Origin: Chitinophagaceae bacterium DXS
Lineage (GTDB): Bacteria > Bacteroidota > Bacteroidia > Chitinophagales > Chitinophagaceae
Direction: 5' to 3'
DNA: 64,000 nucleotides
Assembly (NCBI GenBank): GCA_030345135.1
Contig: CP128386.1
Location: 5,843,327-5,907,326 of the forward strand
Shown piece by piece: positions 1 through 10,440 of the stretch. How positions within the stretch are numbered: the stretch's first letter is position 1; each line of letters begins with the position of its first letter. Position numbers and translations under genes: made by a program. The notes under the pieces were generated by a model that saw only the letters and a program-made list of their open reading frames with translations, was not told the origin of the DNA and did no database searches.

Positions 1-181
1 GACTATAATGGTACACAAGCATTCCGGTATCATCGCTGTTCCACTTTTGATCGGGATAATAGCGACGAATAACGTACTGAATAGAACCTGGAATGTGCTG
101 CTCCTTTAGGTGGAGAAGATTCATTGAAGGCTCGATGGTGTTCCGGTGGGCAACTTTCAGTATATCTAATACCTGTAACAT
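1..181 (-). CDS. Hypothetical protein, N-terminal 60 codons only (runs off window)
   Basis: An open minus-strand frame starts at ATG 179-181 and continues without a stop to the window edge. It begins MLQVLDILKVAHRNTIEPSM and looks like ordinary soluble protein: mixed charged and hydrophobic residues, no signal peptide, no membrane segment. I do not recognise the family. A promoter-like TTG-19 nt-TAATTTTG pair ends only 7 nt before the ATG, which favours this frame over the overlapping longer frame from 233 to 30, whose translation is low in plausibility. The C-terminus is outside the window. Confidence 0.55.
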   Translation of the reverse strand, partial: MLQVLDILKVAHRNTIEPSMNLLHLKEQHIPGSIQYVIRRYYPDQKWNSDDTGMLVYHYS

Positions 182-188
182 GTGCGGG

Positions 189-218
189 CAAAATTAATGT
201 ATCTACATATAAGTGCAA
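189..218 (-). promoter_or_regulatory. Bacteroidota-type promoter for the truncated gene
   Basis: Read on the minus strand there is TTG (216-218), 19 nt of spacer, then TAATTTTG (189-196). This matches the Bacteroidota sigma-ABfr pattern TTG-N17-23-TAnnTTTG. The predicted transcription start would fall almost on the ATG at 181, so the mRNA would be leaderless or nearly so. Confidence 0.45.
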
Positions 219-403
219 GCAGGCGCTTGTCATTAGAATGTAAAACGATTAGCCAAATGCTGCAATAAGCGTTCTTATTGTCGGGAAGAAAAGATCATTT
301 GAAAGCTGCTGATCCCTATCTTTGGTTTTTACAGATCAGGCTAAACGCTTAAAATGTAATTATTGGAAGTTATGCTACCGTTAACCTTTTAAACACTCCC
401 TGC

Positions 404-868
404 ATGTACCCGCCTGAAAATGAATCCTCTCTATTAGAAATAGAGCTCGAATTGGAGCTAAACAAAGAGCCTGCAACAAAGGGCCAGAGATTGGTCAATT
501 GTATTATTGATACGATAATATACTTGATATCATGGTATGTGCTTATGGCGACAATTGTGACTGCATTGAATTTAATGGGAAGCATGACAGATAGCTATAC
601 GGACACGATCGCAATTTTATTCAGCCTATCCCCCTGTTTACTTTATGTTCCTTTTTATGCTTTTTCTGAATGGATTTCCCGGGGCAGAAGTGTCGGAAAA
701 TTTATCACAAAAACAAAAACGATCAGGCTCGACGGCAGCAAGTTTACCTTTAAAGATGCGCTATTGAGAAGCCTGATCCGCCTCATTCCCATAGAGCCAT
801 TTACAGCTTTTTCAAATCGCGGCCCATGGCACGACAGGTGGACCAAAACCCGGGTGGTAAAGAAGTAG
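404..868 (+). CDS. RDD family membrane protein, copy 1
   Basis: A 154-aa protein with a charged N-terminal tail (MYPPENESSLLEIELELE), the RDD-type start of the first helix (GQRLVNCIIDTIIYL), a second hydrophobic helix around residues 75-95 and the conserved loop GRSVGKFITKTK followed by DALLRSLIRLIP. The C-terminus GPWHDRWTKTRVV is typical of Bacteroidota RDD proteins. These are small inner-membrane proteins; some members act as ion antiporters, most have no assigned role. It is followed 57 nt later by a paralogue with the same layout, so this is a local duplication. Confidence 0.85.
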   Translation: MYPPENESSLLEIELELELNKEPATKGQRLVNCIIDTIIYLISWYVLMATIVTALNLMGSMTDSYTDTIAILFSLSPCLLYVPFYAFSEWISRGRSVGKFITKTKTIRLDGSKFTFKDALLRSLIRLIPIEPFTAFSNRGPWHDRWTKTRVVKK

Positions 869-925
869 CCAATCATCAACATCTAATAAGAAAATATTTT
901 TCGCCTTAAATTAAACACCAACAAC

Positions 926-1390
926 ATGTACCCAACCGAAACAGAACCATCGCTATTGGAGATTGAACTGGGATTAGACCGGGAACCCGCGTCATTATGG
1001 CAGCGTTTCGCGAATTTTTTAATTGATCGCATAGTCTTCTGTGTCTTTCTTTTTTTCCTTGGCTTTATTGCCGCGCTTGTAGATGCAAGGCAGACAGCAA
1101 TTTATGTTGAAGAAATAAAGGGTAACTTCTTTTTAAATTACCTTGTGACATGCGTCGTTCTTATGATTTTTTATACACTTGTAGAAGGCATGTGCGGCGG
1201 CCGGACATTGGGTAAATTGATAACGAGGACTCGTGTGGTTAGAGAAGACGGTGCACCATTTGGATGGAAGGACGCTTTGCTACGTAGTCTCTGCAGGGTA
1301 GTTCCGTTCGAAGAATTAAGCGCTTTTTTCGGAGACGGGTTTTGGCATGACAAATGGACGAAGACAAAAGTTGTAAAAATCATCAATTAA
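926..1390 (+). CDS. RDD family membrane protein, copy 2
   Basis: Same length (154 aa) and architecture as the gene just upstream: tail MYPTETEPSLLEIELGLD, RDD helix WQRFANFLIDRIVF, second hydrophobic segment around residues 70-90, loop GRTLGKLITRTRVV, DALLRSLCRVVPFE, and C-terminal FWHDKWTKTKVVK. The pair is diverged enough to be an old tandem duplication. Function beyond RDD family membership cannot be read from sequence. No shared operon with gyrB is evident; a gap of 277 nt follows. Confidence 0.85.
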   Translation: MYPTETEPSLLEIELGLDREPASLWQRFANFLIDRIVFCVFLFFLGFIAALVDARQTAIYVEEIKGNFFLNYLVTCVVLMIFYTLVEGMCGGRTLGKLITRTRVVREDGAPFGWKDALLRSLCRVVPFEELSAFFGDGFWHDKWTKTKVVKIIN

Positions 1391-1658
1391 GTTGCCTCGG
1401 AGTTAAATTGATTTAGCCCAAAAAACAAAATTTTTGCGCTTTTTTGCTTATACATGCATTTATTTAAGGTCAGGTTGCCAAAAACATCTTCAATTAGAAC
1501 AATATTGTATCTTACTTTGATAGCCACCGGTTAATAATCGCCATTTTGCCTAAAATCCTTCACTTTTTATGCACATTTCAGTGATAAAATTAAGCTATCC
1601 TTACCATGTTTTTGTTTAACTTCGCCCACTTGCAAAATACTAATTAAACAACGTTTGA

Positions 1659-3647
<1,989 letters not shown>

Positions 3648-3678
3648 CATTTGATTAATTTTTGATAAATGCTCAAAA

Positions 3679-3712
3679 ACGGAACTGAATTTGCAACAGT
3701 TCCGTCTTTGTT
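3679..3712 (+). terminator. Terminator after gyrB
   Basis: ACGGAACTG (3679-3687) pairs perfectly with CAGTTCCGT (3697-3705) across a 9-nt loop, followed by CTTTGTTT. It lies 32 nt after the gyrB stop. Confidence 0.7.
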
Positions 3713-3799
3713 TAAAGAATTGTTGAAACGCTGTTTGCGTTTGCTGAAAACAAAAAAAATTGTAGTTTGTGCTATTAATCATTCCAAAAAAATATAAAT

Positions 3800-4006
3800 A
3801 TGGATACTTCAAAAATGATCAAAGCGTATTGCCTTAAGACCAAAGAAAAAGACGTGCCCATGCATAATGCCGTAATTTCGAAAACAGCCAGGGGTGGTTA
3901 TATTGCAAAAGGTGACGACGGAAAAGGTAATAAGATGAGCGCTATTTTGGGTGAAGAGAAAGCCTTACAGGCTATTAAAGACGGTGTGGCCAAGCAAGAG
4001 TTTTAA
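3800..4006 (+). CDS. Small conserved hypothetical protein, possibly DUF5679-like
   Basis: A 68-aa soluble protein beginning MDTSKMIKAYCLKTKEKD and containing ISKTARGGYIAKGDDG and KMSAILGEEKALQAIKDG. The YCLKTKEK start followed by KTARGGYIAKG is faintly reminiscent of DUF5679 (YCVKCK...KNGRPATKG), but the zinc-type cysteines of that family are missing, so this is only a suggestion. It is an isolated gene between two hairpin terminators, with AT-rich sequence (aaaaaaatataaat) just before the ATG. Codon use and clean termination support it being real. Confidence 0.7.
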   Translation: MDTSKMIKAYCLKTKEKDVPMHNAVISKTARGGYIAKGDDGKGNKMSAILGEEKALQAIKDGVAKQEF

Positions 4007-4033
4007 TTTACCGCAACTGATATACTACGATAC

Positions 4034-4070
4034 AAAAAAGCCGGAGAGTGATTTCCCGGCTTTTTTATTT
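4034..4070. terminator. Bidirectional terminator between convergent genes
   Basis: AAAAAAGCCGG (4034-4044) and CCGGCTTTTTT (4056-4066) form an 11-bp stem with an 11-nt loop, giving a U-tract on either strand. It serves the small ORF ending at 4006 and the minus-strand kinase ending at 4097. Confidence 0.85.
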
Positions 4071-4096
4071 GTTTTGGTTGATTTTGCGTTGCGTAA

Positions 4097-5167
4097 TTAG
4101 ACAATGGGTTGCTTTCCCATCAATTCGTACACTTTCTTCTGCAGCGTTTGCTCTTTTGAAAGGAGGGACTCCAATAAGGTAAGTTGGTTGGCGGCACGGT
4201 TAAAATTGTGCAGCTCGTATTTTGCGCCGTAATAGATATCATTATTCAGATAGTCCGTTAAAAAACGCAATGCCTGCATGTAAACCATAAACTTGCCTGC
4301 ATAAACAAACATCTTTATTTCATCAGCAGAAAGCTCGTTGCTCATTTCATCCAGGTAGCCCCTAACGATAGCTTCAAAGTAAGCATCGCGAACAAACACC
4401 TTAGACAGGTCAGTTTCTTCTTCACCCGCGGCTGTCAGATATGTGCGCATCATATCACCAACATCACTGATAAAATAGCCCGGCATCACCGTATCCAGAT
4501 CTATTACACAAATTCCTTCGTTTTGCTTATTGAACAACACGTTGCTGATCTTGGTATCATGGTGTGTTACCCGCACTTTAAAAGCCGGATTTTGCAGCAA
4601 TTCCTCGTAAGAGTATACAATATTTACATGTGACTTAAGCGCTGCAATCAGGGCCTTTGACTTTTCCAGTCTCTCTTTCGACGCGTTTTCAATGGCCAGC
4701 CTGAATTGCTTATATCTCAGACTAAGATTGTGGAAGTCTGGTAAAGTGATCTTCAGCTCGTTAGCCGGAAAATTTGCCAGTAATTTGGTGAATTTGGCAA
4801 ATTGCCTGGCTGCTTCATAGGCAAGTTCAGGATACTCAACAACATCGTAAGTAGTTGAATCTTTTACAAATTCAAACAATCTGTAGTAATCGTCTTCGTG
4901 CTGAATAAGTGTATTATGTTCGACCGTTTGGACCGGCAGGGTAAAAAGGTAAGCCGGGTAATGTTTACTAAGGTAATGGCCCAGGGCGTTAATGTTTTCG
5001 TCAATAAGTTCGGGTTGCTTAAAAACATTGTGGTTAATTCTTTGCAGAATGTAGCTTTTTTCTCCGGCCCCAATTAGCCAGGTATGGTTGATGAGGCCGC
5101 TCCCGAAGGCTTTCACTGTGCAATCTTCTATTGCCAGGCCATAATATTTAAGTATATTTTCAATCAT
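4097..5167 (-). CDS. APH-fold sugar kinase, N-acetylhexosamine 1-kinase-like
   Basis: A 356-aa phosphotransferase of the aminoglycoside-phosphotransferase/ChoK fold. The catalytic loop THHDTKISNVLF and metal-binding strand CVIDLDTVMPG followed by SDVGDMMRT closely resemble NahK-type N-acetylhexosamine 1-kinases, which phosphorylate GlcNAc/GalNAc at C1. The glycine-rich start (GSGLINHTWLI) is also present. I start it at ATG 5165-5167 (MIENILKYYGL); the only upstream in-frame alternative is a TTG ten codons earlier. A CAAACGTTTG palindrome lies 61 nt upstream, identical to one in front of the neighbouring LacI-type gene. The substrate is inferred, not shown. Confidence 0.8.
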   Translation of the reverse strand: MIENILKYYGLAIEDCTVKAFGSGLINHTWLIGAGEKSYILQRINHNVFKQPELIDENINALGHYLSKHYPAYLFTLPVQTVEHNTLIQHEDDYYRLFEFVKDSTTYDVVEYPELAYEAARQFAKFTKLLANFPANELKITLPDFHNLSLRYKQFRLAIENASKERLEKSKALIAALKSHVNIVYSYEELLQNPAFKVRVTHHDTKISNVLFNKQNEGICVIDLDTVMPGYFISDVGDMMRTYLTAAGEEETDLSKVFVRDAYFEAIVRGYLDEMSNELSADEIKMFVYAGKFMVYMQALRFLTDYLNNDIYYGAKYELHNFNRAANQLTLLESLLSKEQTLQKKVYELMGKQPIV

Positions 5168-5228
5168 ATGTCGAAGACTTGTCCTTAACTCTCTCAAACA
5201 TACTTAATAGGAAGGTATATAGTGCCGA

Positions 5229-5238
5229 CAAACGTTTG
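5229..5238. promoter_or_regulatory. Predicted LacI-family operator upstream of the kinase
   Basis: A perfect 10-bp palindrome, CAAACGTTTG, with the central CG step usual for LacI-family operators. It lies 61 nt before the kinase start and is identical to the site at 6398-6407; counted on the appropriate strand, both are preceded by G. Confidence 0.6.
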
Positions 5239-5324
5239 CGCTATTTCCCGAAGTTTATTTCCTGCGAGGATCGCGCCAGAATGAAGGAGTTTAAGTACGG
5301 AGATGGATTTTCAATGGATAGTGG

Positions 5325-6359
5325 TTATGCGTTTTCGTCGTAAATCACCAACTTGGAGTCTACGATGATCTTGTAATGAATTGGATCTGTCTTTTCTTCA
5401 TTTTCCTCTTTTTTATTTAACAGTTCCAGCAGCATTTGTGTTGCTTTTTGGCCCTGTATATATGGAAACTGCTCAACACTTGCGGCCGGCTGGTATTTAA
5501 GATATGTGGTTAACGGAAGGTTGGCGTAGCTTACAAACCATACATCTTTGTTAATCCGTACTTTCTTTTGCTGGGCATAGTGCATCGCGTCCATTGCCAC
5601 ATAATCATTAAAAGCCACTATAGCCGTTACTTTTCTTTTGTGCGAAAGCAGTTTCTGCGTGGCTTCATATGTGCTTTCAGCTGAGAGATCGGAATTGACG
5701 ATCAGTGATGGATCAAATTTCAACCTGTTCTTAAGCATGGCCTGGATATAGCCTTCTTTTCTATCGGCAGTCGCAACCAGGTTCTCCGGTCCGTTGATCA
5801 TCCCAATTACCCTGTGCCCTTTTTTCAGAAGATAATTGATGGCCTGTATGGTACCAGACAGCATATTGCACGCTACATAATGAATGTCGTATGTGTTGGG
5901 AATGCGATCAAAAAACACGACGGGAATATTGGCGTTTTTCAGCGATTCAAAATGCTCGTATGTTTCCGTGTTTTTGGAGATTGAAACGATTAGGCCGTCA
6001 ACCCTGTGCTTTTTCATTGCGTTTACAATCTGTTTTTCCCGTTCCACATCATCATGGCTTTGACCCATAAGCACCGTGTAATTGTTCTTGTTGGCAACTT
6101 CTTCAATACCGCTGATTGCAGAAGAGAAAAAAGATTCGGCCAGCTTGGGCAGTATAACGCCAAGCGTAAAGGTTTTACGCTGCTGAAAGAAAATGGCCGT
6201 TTGGTTAGGCTCATAATTTAATTCTTTCGCCAGCTGTTGCACGCGTGTTTTCGTTCTCAGTCCAATAGACGGATGATTATGTAACGCGCGGGAAACGGTA
6301 GATACGGAAATATTCAGGCGTTTCGCAATTTCTTTGATCGTAGGTTGTTTATCTGCCAT
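5325..6359 (-). CDS. LacI family transcriptional regulator
   Basis: A 344-aa repressor with an N-terminal LacI helix-turn-helix (TIKEIAKRLNISVSTVSRAL) and hinge helix region (TRVQQLAKELNYEPNQTA), then a periplasmic-binding-protein-like effector domain beginning TLGVILPKLAESFFSS. ATG at 6359 (MADKQPTIKEIA) is preferred over a longer frame from 6380, because it puts the HTH at the usual distance from the N-terminus. It sits between the kinase (same strand) and a divergent HGSNAT-like gene. Matching palindromes before kinase and repressor suggest autoregulation plus control of the kinase. The inducer is unknown; an amino sugar is a reasonable guess. Confidence 0.92.
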   Translation of the reverse strand: MADKQPTIKEIAKRLNISVSTVSRALHNHPSIGLRTKTRVQQLAKELNYEPNQTAIFFQQRKTFTLGVILPKLAESFFSSAISGIEEVANKNNYTVLMGQSHDDVEREKQIVNAMKKHRVDGLIVSISKNTETYEHFESLKNANIPVVFFDRIPNTYDIHYVACNMLSGTIQAINYLLKKGHRVIGMINGPENLVATADRKEGYIQAMLKNRLKFDPSLIVNSDLSAESTYEATQKLLSHKRKVTAIVAFNDYVAMDAMHYAQQKKVRINKDVWFVSYANLPLTTYLKYQPAASVEQFPYIQGQKATQMLLELLNKKEENEEKTDPIHYKIIVDSKLVIYDENA

Positions 6360-6384
6360 AGTACAAATTTGTGCATACACGTAA

Positions 6385-6407
6385 CGTAAAATTTACGCAA
6401 ACGTTTG
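6385..6407. promoter_or_regulatory. Predicted LacI-family operator region before the repressor gene
   Basis: Contains CAAACGTTTG (6398-6407), the same perfect palindrome as at 5229-5238, about 39 nt before the repressor ATG and 230 nt before the divergent gene at 6638. Immediately adjacent is a second inverted repeat, CGTAAAATTTACG (6385-6397), which may be part of the promoter or a second site. Confidence 0.6.
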
Positions 6408-6637
6408 ATTATTCAGGTTTTCATTAATTCGGTAATTCTGTTGTATATTAATGAAGTTAAAAATTGCCTTGTGAAACTGTATAACTGCAGTTTGCCAAAA
6501 TGACGTTTAACGTATGACGATTGCTGTTGAAAAATAACCACCAGGCAAAACAATTGCTGAGCCTTTCAATGGTTGCCGGAAAAGACATGTAAAGATGATA
6601 AATAAAAAATAATTTTTAGCCTTCCAAAACCAAACTG

Positions 6638-7774
6638 ATGTTTACAACTACTGCTACGCAGGAAAAACAAACCACCAAAGTGGCTTCTGCGCGTTTATTA
6701 TCGCTCGATGTAATGCGCGGCATTATTATGATCTTACTGGCAGGAGAAGCTGCCCTTGTCTACGATTCTTTTCACGAACTAAGCGAAGGGACTTTTCTTG
6801 AAGGAGTTGCCCGCCAGTTTGGCCACCATCCGTGGAACGGACTGCGATTCTGGGATCTAATTCAGCCTGCATTCATGACAATGGCCGGAACCGCGATGTA
6901 TTTGTCCTTTAAGAAAAAACAAAGAGAGGGCGTAACATGGTCGCAGAACTTCAGGCATATTGCAATAAGGTGTCTTAAACTGTTTATCTGCGGAACCGGA
7001 TTGCATTGCATTTATGCGGGTAAGCTTGTTTGGGAATTGTGGAACGTGCTTACTCAATTATCGGTAACAACCATTATAGCCTATCTTTTTATCAGGAAGT
7101 CGCCGCTTTATCAGATTGGTGCTTCAATAGCGCTTTTGCTTCTGACTGAACTGCTGTACAGAACGATCCTGGTGCCGGGATTTGATCAGCCGTTTGTTGA
7201 GTACAAAAACTTTGGGGCTTATGTTGATACTTTACTGATGGGGAAGATCAATAATGGAGGTTGGGTTACCATCAACATTCTGCCCACTGCCGCCCACACC
7301 ATTTGGGGTTGTGTGATCGGCTGGCTTTTGGTGAGTGATAAATCCTCCGGTGAAAAAATAAAATTATTGCTGATAGCAGGTGGTGTTGCATTACTACTTG
7401 GTTTTGGGCTGGACTGGCTAAATATTACACCGATCATTAAACGCATAGCCACCAGTTCATTTGTGCTGGCATCCGGCGGATGGGTGTTTCTGATGATGGC
7501 TTTTATTTATTGGCTGGTTGATGTAAAAAAGAAAAACAAGTATGCATTTATTCCCGTTGTAGTTGGTATGAACTCGATATTTATTTATCTCGTTTTTGAA
7601 ACAGTAGGCGTCCAATGGATCAATAAGGCTATGGGCATTTTTGTAAAAGGGTTCACCGGCATGATCGGCACGCCGGCCATCTGGCAAAACTTGCTTTCTG
7701 CCCTGGCCGTTTGGGTGTTTTACTGGTTTTTGTGCAACTGGTTGTATAAGAAAAAAATATTCTTCAAGCTATAG
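6638..7774 (+). CDS. HGSNAT/DUF5009-like multi-pass membrane acyltransferase
   Basis: A 378-aa protein with roughly ten hydrophobic helices. The N-terminus RLLSLDVMRGIIMILL is the hallmark of the heparan-alpha-glucosaminide N-acetyltransferase (HGSNAT)/YeiB-like family in Bacteroidota, followed by HHPWNGLRFWDLIQPAFM and, later, NILPTAAHTIWGCVIGWLL. HGSNAT enzymes transfer acetyl from cytoplasmic acetyl-CoA to glucosamine across a membrane. It is divergent from the LacI repressor and near a NahK-like kinase, which fits amino-sugar metabolism, though acyl donor and acceptor are unproven in bacteria. Confidence 0.82.
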   Translation: MFTTTATQEKQTTKVASARLLSLDVMRGIIMILLAGEAALVYDSFHELSEGTFLEGVARQFGHHPWNGLRFWDLIQPAFMTMAGTAMYLSFKKKQREGVTWSQNFRHIAIRCLKLFICGTGLHCIYAGKLVWELWNVLTQLSVTTIIAYLFIRKSPLYQIGASIALLLLTELLYRTILVPGFDQPFVEYKNFGAYVDTLLMGKINNGGWVTINILPTAAHTIWGCVIGWLLVSDKSSGEKIKLLLIAGGVALLLGFGLDWLNITPIIKRIATSSFVLASGGWVFLMMAFIYWLVDVKKKNKYAFIPVVVGMNSIFIYLVFETVGVQWINKAMGIFVKGFTGMIGTPAIWQNLLSALAVWVFYWFLCNWLYKKKIFFKL

Positions 7775-8034
7775 ATACATCTTTCGCGAATTTTCTTGCG
7801 TCCTTACAGGGCTTGATCACCCTTTGTTATTTTTCCCGGGGCGTTGCCCTGGACTAGTGCTTTGAGGCCTTCAGCCTCAGATGTTGCTGGACGCTGATCG
7901 CCATATTTATGTCATTGCTCTTGCACAATTGCGTTGGTCGCCGTTGTTGGTATGCAACCGGGAAAAATGCGCAGAGCTTACCAACAACAAATTACGCTGA
8001 CCTTTCAGTTAAGAACGGATGGGCGCTCGTTAAT
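7775..8034. other. Gene-poor stretch with a hairpin element (copy D)
   Basis: No credible gene. It holds TTGCACAATTGCG at 7921-7933 followed by a perfect inverted repeat GTTGTTGGTA (7943-7952) / TACCAACAAC (7979-7988). The design resembles the three hairpin elements between the immunity-like genes at 57-59 kb. A 69-codon plus-strand frame across it has no family signature and I regard it as chance. Confidence 0.45.
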
Positions 8035-8072
8035 AAAAAAACAGAGCCGATAATAGCCCGGCTCTGTTTTTT
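8035..8072. terminator. Bidirectional terminator
   Basis: An A-tract, CAGAGCCG (8042-8049), a 9-nt loop, CGGCTCTG (8059-8066) and a T-tract. It can end both the plus-strand membrane gene and the minus-strand DUF3078 gene, although it is 260 nt from the former. Confidence 0.85.
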
Positions 8073-8098
8073 AAAAAAGTTATCAGAAATTCCCATCA

Positions 8099-9037
8099 TC
8101 AATAATTTCGGAGCTTGACCAGCAAGCCAACTCCAATAAGCGACTTGAGCTGCAGGCCGGGGGAATTGAGATTTGGTCCGAACTGTTTTACGTCGTCATC
8201 ATAAATCAGATCAAGGCTCCAGGTGGCTGTGAGTATTTTTGAAAGTTTAACTGCGAACATGTTTGTCATATAAAGATCTACATTCTGCGGGTTGTGCCTG
8301 TAATTGGAGAACAGGTCAAGCCTTCCTTTATAGCTAATTGTTTTTGTGATTTGTGCCTTATAATTAATAGATGCAAATGCACCGAATTCAAAATTGCTCT
8401 TTTTGCCGGTATCCACTCCGTAAGCACCTTTGGCAGATAAACTATCATCGTTTACGATCACCCATCTCGCAGTTAATGGCGAAACAAATATTGAAAGATT
8501 GGGAACAGGATGCCAGTCAATACCCGGGCTAAGCATTATGTATGCAGGGGCCATAAAATTAGAAGTGTATTCTCTCGGTTTGTTTTCAGGATAATTATAC
8601 CCCTTGGAGAATTGCGACCTGAAATCAAACAACGCACTCAGGTTGACTTTGGGGCTGAGGGCATATCCATACTTGGAGGTAAGATCAAACCGGTCGTCGT
8701 TTTTTCGTGTACCGAGGCTGGTTGTTTTTACATAACCATAGTACATGTCCAGGTTGTTATCCCACGAATGCTTCTCCTTTTTATAAAAAGCATACCCGTT
8801 GATATAGCTGTTAAGTGACAGAGAGAAATTATCACCACCCGCGGCCCAATTGCTTAAAGAACCTTGTGCCAGATTAAAACTAATGGTGCTACCTGTTTTC
8901 CAGGTTTTTACTATAGTATCATTGGGGTCTTTTTTAAAGTCCTTATTTGCATCTGACTGAAGGCCTTTAATTGTTTCATCCTGAGCAAGCGCATGCGTTA
9001 CCACAAATAGCAACAAGAGTGTAATGATTCTTTTCAT
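8099..9037 (-). CDS. DUF3078 domain protein, secreted or outer-membrane
   Basis: A 312-aa protein with a clear signal peptide (MKRIITLLLLFVVTHALAQ) and a DUF3078 beta-rich body: WKTGSTISFNLAQGSLSNW with following AAGGDNFSLS is the family's recognisable start, and alternating strands continue to KSLIGVGLLVKLRNY, as in an outer-membrane beta-barrel. I start it at ATG 9035-9037 so that the signal peptide is N-terminal; a longer in-frame start at 9100 adds 21 non-signal residues. DUF3078 proteins are widespread in Bacteroidota and have no assigned function. Confidence 0.85.
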   Translation of the reverse strand: MKRIITLLLLFVVTHALAQDETIKGLQSDANKDFKKDPNDTIVKTWKTGSTISFNLAQGSLSNWAAGGDNFSLSLNSYINGYAFYKKEKHSWDNNLDMYYGYVKTTSLGTRKNDDRFDLTSKYGYALSPKVNLSALFDFRSQFSKGYNYPENKPREYTSNFMAPAYIMLSPGIDWHPVPNLSIFVSPLTARWVIVNDDSLSAKGAYGVDTGKKSNFEFGAFASINYKAQITKTISYKGRLDLFSNYRHNPQNVDLYMTNMFAVKLSKILTATWSLDLIYDDDVKQFGPNLNSPGLQLKSLIGVGLLVKLRNY

Positions 9038-9452
9038 AATCGAAAGATTTGGTATTAGAAAATGCGGGGCTTGGTTTATGTTAACACAAAAAAAAGCCAT
9101 TTAGTTTAAAATCAATATAATATGATTGTTTTGCCGATTCATTTACCGTGCCGGAAATTGATGAGCTGTTCTATTGATTGACGTACGGTTTCGATAATAC
9201 TGTGTACCGCTATAATTTTGTGGTCCTCTAAAACCTTAAAAAATGATAATAAAGCAACTGCCACGGGTTGTTTTCGTGATGCCGAATCGTGCCGGAATGT
9301 ATTTTTGTAATATAACCGGTGAACCTGTCTTTGAACAACATCCGGTAATTAGTACATTAGTCAATTACACGAAAGTCTTTACCTAAAACATAGTACGTGC
9401 AACCTTTTCAGTTGCAATAATTTTAACCTTGCTAACAAGTAAAAACTACAGA
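9038..9452. other. Divergent intergenic region
   Basis: About 415 nt between divergent start codons; no gene visible. It is AT-rich and should hold both promoters. A small hairpin TGCAAC/GTTGCA near 9400-9418 lies shortly before the plus-strand gene, but it lacks a U-tract. Confidence 0.6.
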
Positions 9453-10292
9453 ATGAAACACCTTATCCATGCGCTGATTCTATGCGTTTTCTTTGTGAAT
9501 GTGCACGCGCAAAAAACTGTAAAATTTGATACGCTCTATATGCGTAGTGGCGAAACGAAAATAGGATCGGTAACAGAAATTGCCGATGATGCAATTAAGT
9601 TTACCCACAAAGGCGAAACACTTGGCTATTCATTTAAAAAAGCAGACATAGCCAAAATCGGTTTCTCCAGCGGAAGAACAGAAACTTTTGCTGCTCCTGT
9701 GCAGGAAGACACTTCAACCAAAAATGCAGCACCCGCCCAATTTGTTAATCAGCAGGATCATCATAACAATGTAGCGGTACTGCCATTCAGCTTTATCTCC
9801 GATCAGCGTTCAGGCGATGAAGAAATGGGATTTAAAATCCAGGAAGAATGTTACACTTATCTCAGTAAGAAAGCCCAGGCACTTAAAATACAGGATCCTT
9901 CTTCAACCAATGCCTTCCTCGGAAAAGCAGGCGTAAATTCAGGCAATTTCAGAAGCTTCACCTACCAGGAGCTTTGCAATATATTAGGCGTAGAATATGT
10001 ATTAAGAGGAACAGTTACCATGGATAAAGGATCTGTTTCTACTTATGGAAATGCAGGTTCTAACACCACTTACAGTTCCAATAACAAGGACAACAAAAGC
10101 AAATCATCAAGCAGTACGTACGGTTCTGCCACTACCTCGCAGGATTACAAAACATCTGTAACAATGGAAGTGTATATGGATGACGGCAAAAAAGTATTCG
10201 GACAAAATCATGATGCCTTCTGGAGCACAACAGATGCATATAAAAGTACGCTGCAGTATTTGTTGAAAAGAACGCCGATTTATAACAGATAG
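9453..10292 (+). CDS. Exported CsgG/LpoB-like domain protein
   Basis: A 279-aa protein with signal peptide MKHLIHALILCVFFVNVHAQ. Residues about 20-75 form a small beta domain (DTLYMRSGETKIGSVTEI). The central part (VAVLPFSFISDQRSGDEEMG, then ILGVEYVLRGTVTMDKGS) has the look of CsgG/TolB-N/LpoB-type periplasmic domains, where 'VAVLPF' starts the fold and 'YVLxG' ends it. A Ser/Asn/Thr-rich low-complexity segment (about residues 198-230) precedes the C-terminal strand VTMEVYMDDGKKVFGQN. I start at ATG 9453, which places the signal peptide first. Role unknown; envelope-associated by inference. Confidence 0.65.
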   Translation: MKHLIHALILCVFFVNVHAQKTVKFDTLYMRSGETKIGSVTEIADDAIKFTHKGETLGYSFKKADIAKIGFSSGRTETFAAPVQEDTSTKNAAPAQFVNQQDHHNNVAVLPFSFISDQRSGDEEMGFKIQEECYTYLSKKAQALKIQDPSSTNAFLGKAGVNSGNFRSFTYQELCNILGVEYVLRGTVTMDKGSVSTYGNAGSNTTYSSNNKDNKSKSSSSTYGSATTSQDYKTSVTMEVYMDDGKKVFGQNHDAFWSTTDAYKSTLQYLLKRTPIYNR

Positions 10293-10295
10293 AGG

Positions 10296-10357
10296 AAAGC
10301 TTAAAGCCTAAAGCTTAAAGTCTAAAGCTTAAAGCTTAAAGCCTAAAGCCTAAAGCT
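10296..10357 (+). repeat. Heptamer tandem repeat AAAGCYT
   Basis: About nine head-to-tail copies of a 7-nt unit, AAAGCTT/AAAGCCT with one AAAGTCT, starting 4 nt after the stop codon of the CsgG-like gene. A related run occurs at 26722-26756. Confidence 0.9.
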
Positions 10358-10396
10358 GAAAACTTTGGGAGTAGCGAAAAGATAAATTGTTATAGC

Positions 10397-10440
10397 AAAC
10401 AGGCTTTGGTTCGCGGTGAACCAAAGCCTGTTTCATTTTA
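10397..10440. terminator. Strong hairpin terminator
   Basis: A perfect 16-bp stem, AAACAGGCTTTGGTTC (10397-10412) with its complement at 10418-10433 and loop GCGGT, followed by a T-rich tail. It follows the CsgG-like gene and its heptamer repeat. Confidence 0.8.

Noticed and set aside
30-233. Minus-strand frame 233-30 as the first gene
   Set aside because: It overlaps the frame starting at 181, which has a better promoter position and more protein-like composition and runs off the edge; the 67-codon frame looks like a shadow.
7909-8118. Plus-strand 69-codon frame over the hairpin element
   Set aside because: It crosses an inverted repeat and the terminator, and shows no domain, signal peptide or ribosome binding site.
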